Source: Chrysochromulina tobinii (lineage: Eukaryota > Haptophyta > Prymnesiales > Chrysochromulinaceae). Taken from it: DNA of 23,278 bases. The stretch's first letter is position 1. Each line of letters begins with the position of its first letter. The DNA lies in the NCBI GenBank assembly GCA_001275005.1, contig JWZX01003013.1, positions 1-23,278 on the forward strand, in the 5' to 3' direction. Made by a program: the position numbers and the translations under genes. Positions 8,662 through 17,136 of this stretch are shown here, in pieces. The notes under the pieces are model-generated. The model searched no databases, was not told the origin of the DNA, and saw only the letters and a program-made list of their open reading frames with translations.

Positions 8662-8913
8662 ATGCCTCTCATTATCAACGTCGAATACTGTGGTGCCTGA
8701 GGCTACAAGCCCGCCTTCGATGCTCTGAAGGTGAAGCTGGAGTCCGACATCAAGGGCTGCACCATCACTGGCAAACCAGGTCGCAGTAGCTCCTTTGAGG
8801 TTACGGCGAATGGCCAGCTCGTCCACAGCAAGCTCGGAGGACAGGGCGGCAAGATTCAGACTCCTGCCGAGTACCAAGCTCTCATGAAGGCGCTGGAGCC
8901 GCTCATCGAGTAA
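8662..8913 (+). CDS. SELENOW: Selenoprotein W (in-frame TGA read as selenocysteine)
   Basis: 83 residues from ATG 8662 to TAA 8911-8913, with a TGA at 8698-8700 read as Sec13. The start reads MPLIINVEYCGAUGYKPAF, the CxxU redox motif and flanks of the SelW/Rdx family (YCGAUGYK). It continues with VKLESDIKG, a GKPGRSSSFEVTANGQLVHS strand-turn-strand and a C-terminal helix YQALMKALEPLIE, all in the usual order and length (85-90 residues in relatives). SelW is a small thioredoxin-like fold protein linked to thiol redox reactions in the cytosol. A conventional reading would stop at the TGA, or start at an internal codon near 8731 and lose the active site. A SECIS-like hairpin lies 57 nt after the stop. 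Confidence 0.93.
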
Positions 8914-8961
8914 GAACGCTCCAGGCACTTTTGCATGATGGTCGCTGGTGCCGGACTACAT

Positions 8962-9028
8962 CTGCAGCCATGACGGCGAGTGGCGCAAAGGCGAGACTTC
9001 TCGCCTGCCGCACGTGGAGAATACGCAG
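8962..9028 (+). promoter_or_regulatory. Candidate SECIS element (type II) in the SelW 3' UTR
   Basis: Eukaryotic SECIS elements direct Sec insertion at UGA. Here the 5' core ATGA is 8970-8973 and the 3' core GA is 9017-9018. Between them helix 2 pairs 8974-8984 with 9007-9016 (one bulged G, one A-A mismatch, two G-U pairs). The apical AAA is at 8987-8989, and a perfect six-pair mini-helix GGCGAG/CTCGCC closes on ACTT (8990-9005), as in type II. CTGC at 8962-8965 can pair with GCAG at 9025-9028 below the core. Pairing was worked out by eye. Confidence 0.75.
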
Positions 9029-9317
9029 CGTGGTCAGTACACAGATCTCAAGGAGCAGTAGGCAGGCAGGCTGCACGGGAACACCTGCAGTGCACGGTCA
9101 GGTTCGCGTATGTGTGTGGTCGACAGTGGGTGGATGTGAGTTCACCAGCTGGTCGTGGTGCACGGGGCGGTCGCTTCGAACCAGTTTCGAACCAGGCGTT
9201 GCAGGCGGCTCTTCGGAGGGAGGGGGACGGTGCGGTAAATTGTGCGGATTAAGAGCCCCTTCAGAGCAAAGTTAACGGAGTAAGCCTGTTCACATCAAGA
9301 GAAAATGGCCATGGAAA
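9029..9317. other. Intergenic region between SelW 3' UTR and the METTL18-type gene
   Basis: About 290 bp between two plus-strand genes, expected to hold the SelW polyadenylation site and the next promoter. I see no gene or clear motif. Confidence 0.4.
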
Positions 9318-10493
9318 ATGGCACACCCCATCGCTCCGTCCTTTTCCTTTGCATTCGCCGACGCTCCGGCCGCCGCAGCTGCCGATGAGCACGCCGCCAG
9401 CGATTCGGCCGGCGAACCGGTGCTGCGCGCCTCGCGTGTGCTCACGGTGAATGAGTGCGCTGCAGACGCTTTGCATTGGCCGACTGAAGAGGTCGAGGTC
9501 GCTGGCGACCTTCGGCTCACAAAGGTGACACCGCCGGAGGACGCGCTGCCCGCGCTCCTTCGCGAGGAGCTAGAGCAAGAGCAGAATGGATCCGCCGCCA
9601 CTGCGGCTAGTACCTCCATCTCGACAGCTGCGCATGAGGCAGCGCTGTTGACTGATTCAGACCTGCTTCCCGACGTGTACGAGGGTGGCCTCAAGGTGTG
9701 GGAGTGTGCGCGAGACCTGATGAGCGTGATGCACGAAATGTCGCACTGCGGTGAACTGCCGCTCGCCGGTGCGCATGTGCTCGAGGCCGGCTGCGGCGCC
9801 GGGCTGCCGGCGGTACTCTCTCTGCGTCTCGGAGCACGCCGTGTCGTGCTGCAGGACTTCAACGCCGCCGTGCTGCGAGCGGTCACCATGCCAACCGTGC
9901 GCCTCAACCAGATGTGGGCGCGAGCGGAGGCAGGTGAGGTGCGCTTCCTCAGCGGCGACTGGGCGCGTGCGAGCGCGCTGCTTCTCGAGGAGCGCCGCGC
10001 TGCTGCCGCGGTGGCGACGGCTGCGGATGCGCCGCAGCCTCCTTGCTCTTCGACTCGCTGCTCGTCGTCGTCGTCGCCATCGTCGTCGGTGCCATCCACG
10101 CGAGACGAGGAGACATCGCCGAGCACAGTGGCGGCACCCGAGGGCGGTTTCGACCTCGTGCTCAGCGCCGATACGCTGTACAGCACGAGCGCCTCACGTC
10201 GTCTCTGGCAGCTCGTGCGCGAGCAGCTCAGGCCGGGTGGTACCGCTCTCATTGCGGCCAAATCGTACTATTTTGGGTGCGGCGGCTCGGTGGCCGGCTT
10301 CAAGGCGATGGTGAGCGCCGACGTGCGCTTCGAATGCCGGACGGTGAGGGTCTTCGAAGACGGTGCGTCGAATCGACGGGAATGCTTTGCTATCACGTGG
10401 AGGAGGCCCGGCGAGAGCGCATCGCAAGTGGCAGGCGAGGGCCCAGAGGTACTGCCAGAGGCCGCACAGCGAGAGTCGTCGCCGCCGGGGTGA
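9318..10493 (+). CDS. METTL18: METTL18/HPM1-type protein-histidine N-methyltransferase
   Basis: 391 residues, one exon. Relatives (human METTL18, yeast Hpm1) use SAM to methylate a histidine of ribosomal protein uL3. The family signature SDLLPDVYEGGLKVWEC is at residues 114-130. SAM motif I VLEAGCGAGLPAV is at 154-166, followed by RVVLQDFNAAVLR (175-187). GGFDLVLSADTLYST is at 276-290, and the C-terminal LIAAKSYYFGCGGSVAGF (311-328) matches the family block with YFGVGGG. A Ser-, Ala- and Pro-rich insert at about 224-275 interrupts the fold and is probably a surface loop. Residues 1-40 are Ala-rich with no clear targeting signal. The ATG at 9318 is chosen because the nearby ATGs at 9305 and 9311 are out of frame. 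It converges with PWP2. Substrate uL3 is inferred from family. Confidence 0.88.
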   Translation: MAHPIAPSFSFAFADAPAAAAADEHAASDSAGEPVLRASRVLTVNECAADALHWPTEEVEVAGDLRLTKVTPPEDALPALLREELEQEQNGSAATAASTSISTAAHEAALLTDSDLLPDVYEGGLKVWECARDLMSVMHEMSHCGELPLAGAHVLEAGCGAGLPAVLSLRLGARRVVLQDFNAAVLRAVTMPTVRLNQMWARAEAGEVRFLSGDWARASALLLEERRAAAAVATAADAPQPPCSSTRCSSSSSPSSSVPSTRDEETSPSTVAAPEGGFDLVLSADTLYSTSASRRLWQLVREQLRPGGTALIAAKSYYFGCGGSVAGFKAMVSADVRFECRTVRVFEDGASNRRECFAITWRRPGESASQVAGEGPEVLPEAAQRESSPPG

Positions 10494-10957
10494 TCCGTCA
10501 CGCTGGTCGTCACGCGACAGCTTCAGAGACAAGGGGCCGCGGCGAAGACTAGCTGCTAGGGCTGAGCGAGTTGGTAGATGTTGCAATGGACAAGCGAGAT
10601 CCGAGTTCGTGTAGCCTGGGCGCTGAGGGCCCTCATGGCGCACCCGCACGCGCGTTTCGTCAGCACACTTTCGCCGCACCGCACCGCCAATCCGCCATTT
10701 GATCGGATTCGATTGCGGACCCGACCGGAGCGGAGCTTCTTTCAACTTTGCAAATTGGGCTGATCCTGCCGGCGGCCGCGCGTCCGCGTGCCGGCGTCGA
10801 GATCGTCGTCACTAGTGGCGTGCTGGCCGCTGGCGCGCGTTTTCGGCCGGTGGAGAGCGTGCCCGAGAAGGACCGCGCCGGGCTGCGTTATGTTTCGTTT
10901 TGGGGCGCTCTCGTCGGTCCTCGGAAACCCTTTCTAGGAATTTTCGCTATACTCTCG
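10494..10957. other. Convergent intergenic region
   Basis: 464 bp between the 3' ends of the METTL18-type gene and PWP2. Nothing coding is seen. A short string near 10759 (gctgatcctgccgg) resembles the start of 18S rRNA by chance. Confidence 0.4.
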
Positions 10958-13900
10958 CTAGATACGTACTGTAACCAACTTCCTTGCCCGCTTCGCCTCG
11001 TGCCCGTCGGGCGCCGCTGCCGGCTTGCTTGGCGCGACCACGGCCTTCGACTCGCGGGTGGCGGCGGCGGCGGTCGAGTACTCCATTTGATCAAGGAGGA
11101 AATCGAGGGCAAACTGGTTGGAGTGGCAAGTCTTCGAGAGCTCGTCGTACCGGTTGCACACGCCCTTGTGGATCGCGCGCAGAGGCACCTCGTAGAGCGC
11201 GCGCTGGTCGCGTAGCCGCTGGCTGTGGCTCGCGAGCAGTTGGTGCACCCAGAGCAGGATGGCGTGCAGATGGCGCGAGCTCTCGAGCTCTGCCCCGAGG
11301 AAGCCAAGCAGTCGCTGCAGGTACGGGGGCGGCAGCGCGGAGGCGACGAGCTCGATGGCCTCGGGCGGCGTCGCCTGCCACACGCCGCGGATCAGGACCT
11401 CCTCATTGAGGCAGAGCGCCATAGGGAGTGCCCGTCCGTGCTCGCCACGCGCGAGCGCCGCGCCCACGGCGGCGGGCGTCGTCTCGAGCTCGAGGCCGGT
11501 CGGATCGAACTGGAGCGCATCGTCCACTGCGTACACGAGGAGGCCTTCCGTCGAGGCAGCTGCCCAGCTTCGGCCATCAGGAGCGAAGCGAACCGCACTC
11601 GCCCGGATGGCAAGCTTCGTGATGCGCTCCGATCGTCGCAAGAGCCCCTTTGGCGGCGGGGGCAGACCGGCAGCGTCGTCCGAGTCGTCAGAGAGGAGCA
11701 GATCTGCGTCGGGGCCCGCCTCGGAGATAGTTCGCGAGTCGAGGTGCGTGCGCACCCCGTCGAGTGACACGTTATTCGAGAGCGCGTACTTGCGCAAGAG
11801 CTGCTTCTCGCCCACGTCGTACAGGCAGACGTACTTGGAGTTGCCACCCGCGAGGACGGCGCTGCCGTCGGCCGAGAAGGCGATCGTGTGGAAGCAGGTG
11901 GTGTCGTTCCGCTTCGAGGCCTTGGAGAGGCTCGAGCGGCCGCCGCTCACGTCCTTGCGTCCTTCGATGGTGCCCGTCTGCGTCGCCTCCTTCGCGTCCC
12001 AGATCGCGATCTGGCCGTCGAGCGTGCAGACGGCGAGCGTAGCGCCGTTGGGACTGAAGGCTAGGCTCGTCACGTCCGAGCCGTGCTCGAGCACGTCGAC
12101 CGCCGTCTTCTGGGAGAGGAAGTCCCACACGCGCACCGTCTTGTCCCATGAGCCCGACGCGAGGAAGGCGGCGCCGCTCGCGTCGCCGCCGAAGGCAAGG
12201 CACGAGATCGGACCGTCGTGACCCTTGAGCGTCTCGAGCAGCTGAGCCGTCTGCACCGACCACACGTAGATCTCAAGCGAGTCGCGGGAGCCCGCGCAGA
12301 CCATCTCGCCGGACGGCTCGACGGCGACGCACCCGAACTGGGCGGGTGTGGGGGACACGAAGGTCTGGAAGTTGCGGTAGCGCATCATGTCAAACGCACG
12401 AACGGTGCCGTCGAGGGACGCGGACACGAGGGCGCGACCGTGAGGTACGAAGGCGACGTCGGTCACGGGCGCGGAGTGCTCTGTGGGCGCGAGGACGGGA
12501 GGGCGCACGGTCAACGGGAAGGCCAGGAAAGCGCTGTGGGGAAGTCAGGGGGACGCTGTGGGGAAGCTAGGGGGACGCTGTGGGGAAGCCAGGGTCGGCA
12601 GCGGCGGGGGCAGCATCGGCAGGGAAGGGTCGTTGTCAGCCCGTAAAGGGCCTGCCTCCTCCGCGGCCGAGACCTCCGAGGCAGGTGAGTGAAGGCAAGA
12701 GTAGTGTGGCGTGCCAGTATCGGCCGAAACGTCTCATCGACGAGAGGCGTCGGCAGGGAAAGATTGACCGCGTAAGTTGGGGGTGGGCGTGTGCGCGCGT
12801 GCGATGCGAGGGAGTGCGGCGGGGGAGTGTATGGGTGGTGTGTGTGGGTGGGAGGAAGGGGGGGTGGGGGGCGAAGGTCGGGGGGTGTACGCCGCGCGCG
12901 TGCATGTGCCACACCTGTGAAGGTGACGAAGCAGAAGCCCGAGCTCGGTGACCACAGCTTCACCTTGGCGTCGCCGCCAGCGGTGGCGATGACGGTGCCC
13001 CCAGGTGAATAAGCGAGAGCGTTCACCTCGGCGAAATAGTGGCCCTGCTGCTTGAGCACGTACGACTCGGACTGCCACTCCCACACGAGCAGCTGGCCCA
13101 GGGCGGCGCACCCAAACGCGAGCCACTCGCCCGTGGGCGAGACCGCGCACGCGTCCACGCGCGCCTCGGAGATGGACAGGGCGTGGATCTCGACCAATCT
13201 GCCGCCGCGCGCATGCTGATCGAGCGCGCCGCCGCTCAGCTGGCTGCTGCCCGCGCTACGCCCGCCCGCGGTGCCGCCCGCGGTGCCGGTGGCCGCGTCT
13301 GTGTCGGCGTCGGGTATGAGCGTGGCGGCATCGGCGCGCCCGCCACCAGGCAGCTCGTACAGGGCAAAGACGCCCGTCTGGAAGCCGAGGATGAGAACCT
13401 GGGTGGGTGCATGCAACACGGCCGACGTGACGCGCGCGTGGTCCTTGTCGAAGTAGTGGCGGTTCGAGAGCTGCCACCAAGTCCCGATCCGCGCCTCGCC
13501 GCGTCCGGCGCCGCCCTCGGCCACCGCCGCTTGGCGGAAGGCCATCACATCCTTCGGCTCCGCATCGGGACGCGACACCACCTCCCAAACAGAGAGCGCT
13601 CCGTCGCGCGTGACCGCGTAGAGGGTGTCGCCGTCGGGGCCGAAGAAGCACGCGCGCACCGACGAGCGGTGCCCCGTACACGCGGGCGGCGCGTACCCGG
13701 GCAGCTTGTGCACGGAGTGCACGCGCACGCTCATGTCCTTGCCGCCGGAGGCGAGGAAGAGCGAGTCGGGCGACCACGCGAGGCAGAGGATGTCGTCGCC
13801 CGCGCCGCCGAGCGTCTTGTGCAACGCAAAGGGCGTGAAGCTGCGCTCAAGCGCCGGCGTTGCCCACACCTGCACGAGCCGACCGACGGCGAAGGCGACC

Positions 13901-14232
13901 CACTTGCCATCGGGTGAGAAGCGCGCGTCCGCGATCGGCTTCTTGAGGTTGAGGTGGTGGATGACGACGCGACGCACCACATTCGCCATGAGCAGGTGGC
14001 CCTCGTCGTCGATCGCGAGGAGGATCGCGCCGTCGGGCGACAGCGCGAGCCGTGTGATGTTGCGGCGCGCCTCAAAGGGGAAGGTGAAGCTCTGCGAGCG
14101 CACGAGATCGAAGCCGCTCACGCGGTTGCCGACAGCCGAGTAGAGCGTCGAGCCGTCGGGCGAGAAGACGAGGTTGCCCTGCCGGTAGACGGTGCCGAGG
14201 AGGTTCGAGAACTGGAAGTTGAGCCGCGTCAT
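10958..14232 (-). CDS. PWP2: PWP2 (periodic tryptophan protein 2), U3 snoRNP/small-subunit processome WD40 protein
   Basis: A core nucleolar protein of the small-subunit processome, needed for 18S rRNA maturation. Join 14232..12915 and 12480..10958, giving 946 residues (yeast Pwp2 is about 920). The start MTRLNFQFSNLLGTVYRQGN and next block VGNRVSGFDLVRSQSFTF match the family N-terminus closely. Many WD repeats follow, including LGQLLVWEWQSESYVLKQQG, SLDGTVRAFDMMRYRNFQTF and YVWSVQTAQLLETLKGH. The C-terminal helical part includes STEGLLVYA and ALCLNEEVLIRGVWQA. A Gly/Ala/Asp-rich insert lies near residues 320-370. The upstream in-frame extension to 14337 lacks family similarity, so 14232 is preferred. 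It is expected to be constitutively expressed. Confidence 0.95.
12481..12914 (-). other. Intron in PWP2 (434 nt, GT-AG, phase 1)
   Basis: The donor TTCACAG|GTGTGG and acceptor CGCGCCCACAG|AGCACT join ...SGFCFVTFT to EHSAPVTDVAF, matching the continuous Pwp2 sequence. The minus-strand intron is C-rich with CACCC runs (about 12780-12900) and contains three tandem 22-nt units that each include an acceptor-like CTTCCCCACAG. Confidence 0.92.
12533..12594. repeat. 22-bp tandem repeat (2.8 units) in the PWP2 intron
   Basis: Units gctgtggggaagtcaggggg+ac (12533), a near-copy at 12555 and a partial third at 12577. On the transcribed strand each unit carries CTTCCCCACAG, a pyrimidine tract plus AG like a 3' splice site, 50-100 nt before the acceptor that is used. 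Confidence 0.88.
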
Positions 14233-15200
14233 GCACGGACGCGGCCCCGATGCCGTCGCCGCGTCGTGAGCGGCGCGTCGCCACACGATGCCGAAACGCG
14301 CTGCGCGTTTCGTCGCTGCGCTCGCCGTCTTGAGCATCCACCGGAGTTCGAGATACAGAACAGACGGACGCCTTCAACCTCTGATCGATGACGGGGCACT
14401 CACTCCCGGACTCATTTTCGATCTGATTGCATCACAATCAGACTTTCTTCCCTTCAAACCCAACGATGTTCTTCACAGAGTACAGATCCGCACCGTGCCT
14501 CCCTATGAATGAGATGCCTTGATGATATAAAAATCACTCAGGCCCACAGCAGATGCCCTCTGTGCAAAACCATTGTAAAACCCCTGGAAGCGCCCGCGAC
14601 GGCTCCCCGTGTTCCCCACAGACCCAACTCGCGTGACTCCGTGCGAGCCCTCGAAGGTATGCACCCACGCATCGCTCTCGTGGGTTCTGACGCGGCGGCC
14701 GAGGCGCGCTGCTCGGCCTGAGGCTCGCTGGCCTGCGGAGCGCCTGCTCAAAGGCCGAACCGGCTCAGAACGCTCATCCGCGGGGGCGGCAGCTCCACGA
14801 CAGGATTGCCATCAGGCTGCGCCGAAACCAGAGTCAGCTCTGAGCGCAGCTCTCAGCCCGCGAGGGTGGTTCTGCTGACGTGGGATGACCCAGGCGGGCG
14901 CCGGCTGCAGCTGGTGCAGCCGCTGCGTGATTACCAAGGCGGCGAGCTCCAGCTGGCAGCGGCTTCAGCTGGCACCGGCCTCAATCGCCTGCTCCGCGTA
15001 GCAGCAATCGAGCAGCCAGTAGCCAGCAGCAGCGGCAACACAGCAGCGTGGTCGCTTGCCCATTTCGCGGCCGATCGCCGCCGGGCCGGATCCCCTGCGC
15101 GTACTGCATTACGGCACTCTCGCGCTCTCCGTCTCGCGCGCGCCGCAATTAATCATTTGCCCCTGCTCGTCCCCTGCTGGCAGTCTGAGCGCCTGCAGCA
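14233..15200. promoter_or_regulatory. Divergent intergenic region between PWP2 and eL24
   Basis: About 970 bp separates two ribosome-related genes transcribed away from each other. I see no gene. Three CAGCTGG palindromic motifs occur at 14908, 14950 and 14966, and the last 60 bp before eL24 include an AT-rich aattaatcattt (about 15147). Promoter function is inferred from position only. Confidence 0.45.
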
Positions 15201-15698
15201 ATGGTCGTTAAGACCGAGCTGTGCTCGTTCTCGGGCCTGCGCATCTACCCGGGTCATGGCATCATGTATGTGCGTGGTGACCAGAAGAGCTTCAAGTTCG
15301 TCAGCCGCAAGGCGAAGTCGCTCTTCACGCAGCGCATCAACCCGCGCAAGCTCTCGTGGACGGTGCTCTACCGCCGCGCGACGAAGAAGGGCACGCTCGA
15401 GGACGCGATGAAGAAGAAGGCGCGTAAGGTGACCAAGGCGACCGTCAAGTCGGTGGCGGGCGCCTCGCTCGACATCATCAAGGCCAAGCGCAACCAGAAG
15501 CCCGAGGTGCGCGCGGCTGCACGTGAGGCGGCGCTGCGCGAGGTTAAGGAGCGCACTAAGGCGAAGCAGGCGGCCAAGAAGGCCGAGGCCAAGAAGGCCC
15601 CCGCGGCGGCCAAGGCCGCCCCGGCGGCCAAGCAGAGCAAGGCCATGGCTAAGGCTGGCGGCAAGGCTGGCAAGGCTGGCCCTGGTGGCAAGAGGTAA
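15201..15698 (+). CDS. RPL24: 60S ribosomal protein eL24
   Basis: 165 residues, one exon. Large-subunit ribosomal protein that contributes to an intersubunit bridge. The conserved N-terminal block MVVKTELCSFSGLRIYPGHG (1-20) and the block INPRKLSWTVLYRRATKKGT (about 46-65) are the eL24 signature. The second half is Lys/Ala-rich, ending in a repetitive Ala-Lys-Gly tail (MAKAGGKAGKAGPGGKR) as is common in the C-terminal extension. Length is near the usual 150-165. No intron. Confidence 0.97.
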   Translation: MVVKTELCSFSGLRIYPGHGIMYVRGDQKSFKFVSRKAKSLFTQRINPRKLSWTVLYRRATKKGTLEDAMKKKARKVTKATVKSVAGASLDIIKAKRNQKPEVRAAAREAALREVKERTKAKQAAKKAEAKKAPAAAKAAPAAKQSKAMAKAGGKAGKAGPGGKR

Positions 15699-15898
15699 GC
15701 GACAAGGACGCTCTCTACCGGTGTGGCGGCTACGGAATGGTGCGCGAGGCGTCGTTCGTAGTGTGGTCACCGATGTGGTCGTCGTGCTTGTAAATGAAGC
15801 AGGAAAAATCGCATCGGAGCTCGTCACCGGTACGAATCTTCACAGGGCTGCGTGAACCCCCCCTTCCCTCTCGTGGGTCGTCAGCGATCGGAGAAAGG

Positions 15899-16177
15899 AT
15901 GGCGACGCTGCGACATTGCGTCCTTGGCGCCTTCACGGCCGAGGCCACCGATGAGCAGAAGCAGGCGATGCTCGAACACCTTCAGGCCTTGCCGGCAAAG
16001 ATTCCGGAAATAATCACGCTCGCCGTCGGATTGGACTGTGGCCTTGCAGAGGGTAACCACGACTTTGCGCTTAACGTGGATTTTGCCGATGAAGCCGCCT
16101 ACAAGGTCTACGCCACGCATCCCGATCACCAGGAAGTCATCGTCAAGTGCGAGCAGATAGTCTCGAACGCTGGCTGA
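15899..16177 (+). CDS. Dabb-domain (stress-responsive alpha/beta barrel) protein
   Basis: 92 residues, one exon, 200 bp after eL24 on the same strand. The pattern LRHCVLGAF (4-12), a helix up to LQALPAKIPEIITL (28-41), GLDCGLAEGNHDFALNVDF (44-62) and VYATHPDHQEVI (70-81) fits the Dabb fold, a dimeric ferredoxin-like barrel found in plant stress proteins and in olivetolic acid cyclase. Catalysis is unproven here. I start at 15899, after GAGAAAGG; an in-frame ATG at 15794 would add 35 low-similarity residues and is less likely. Confidence 0.82.
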   Translation: MATLRHCVLGAFTAEATDEQKQAMLEHLQALPAKIPEIITLAVGLDCGLAEGNHDFALNVDFADEAAYKVYATHPDHQEVIVKCEQIVSNAG

Positions 16178-17136
16178 CATCACCCTTACTCGGACGTGTA
16201 GCACTTAAGGAACGTGTGCTTCCATCGCCCCCGTCTTGTGCACAGCTTTATCAGGCCGATCCTAAAGCCCGGCTCGCGCACGGCTGTACAATTCCGGCTC
16301 GCCAGGTTGTGAAGGCTAGGCTGTATACTACTCTGCTGTGAAAGGCACGCCAATGCGTGCAGGAAGCAAGTGTGCAAAGTTGACACTATGAAAAGAGGGA
16401 CAAGAAGATGAGCAACCCAGATCATCCCGGAGGCGACTGGCCTGGGCTGGTGGATGAACTTCGTGACTGTAGCGGTGTTGTAGGATCCCCAAGCACGTCT
16501 TCACATCGTACATGTATCGCACGGAGTACGTCCCCATACAACGAGAGTCTTCAGTCCGAAAGTATAGTAAATTGGTTGAGCCGCCGCAATCGCGAATCGG
16601 CAATGTCGAATGTGATCACGTGACCGGCGAGCGCGCGCGCGGCGCGCGCCCTCTCTCTCTCTCTCTCTCTCATGTGTAATGAGCAACTCGCCCGGCTATA
16701 TCGGCATTTCAGTTGTACGGTCGTCTGGCTGCCTCGCGCGTATCTGTGAGCGGGTTCTTTCTGTTCATTATCCGGTCTTTTGAGAGCAGAGCCGGCAATT
16801 GAGAGCCGGGAGGGGAGGTCTTTGTTTTGAATGCCACAGCATGATTGTTGATTCCATTTATGCGTTATGAATCGGAGCGATGGAGAGATGTGCACGTGCA
16901 GGTGAAGGAGAAGGGTGGTTGACTATCGGCGTTCGGGCGGGGCGGCGGAGTGGCACGGTCGCGCCCGGGGTAAGAGCACGCCCCCCCGTTTGTTTTACCT
17001 CAGTCCGCGCTGCAAGTCCACGCGAAAAAAACTTTCGGGTACGTCGCCCGCCGTGTTTCGAGCGATTGCGTTGCACAGCCGGAGCGTGCGGTACGCGCGC
17101 TGGTTTGCGACGTGCTGTTCGGGCTGGGGTCGGAAA
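16178..17136. promoter_or_regulatory. Intergenic region and promoter of the methyltransferase fusion gene
   Basis: About 960 bp between two plus-strand genes. No coding or RNA gene is supported. The notable element is an alternating GC run (16629-16649) followed by (CT)11 at 16650-16671. The frame of the next gene is open from 16915 but has no ATG before 17137. Confidence 0.45.
16629..16671. repeat. Alternating GC tract followed by (CT)11
   Basis: gcgagcgcgcgcgcggcgcg is followed directly by about 22 bp of pure CT repeat. Alternating GC can form Z-DNA, and CT/GA tracts act as GAGA-type elements in some eukaryotes. A role here is speculative. Confidence 0.85.

Noticed and set aside
8494-8928. 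Minus-strand 144-codon frame
   Set aside because: It is the antisense of selenoprotein W, which has clear family motifs on the plus strand.
8933-8960. An earlier ATGA (at about 8935) as the SECIS core
   Set aside because: No matching helix, apical A-run and GA core follow at the right spacing; the ATGA at 8970 satisfies all of them.
10755-10775. Resemblance to the start of 18S rRNA (gctgatcctgccgg)
   Set aside because: The match ends after about 12 bases and the following sequence is unlike rRNA.
14233-14337. N-terminal extension of PWP2 to 14337
   Set aside because: The added residues have no similarity to the family, whose N-terminus matches the ATG at 14232.
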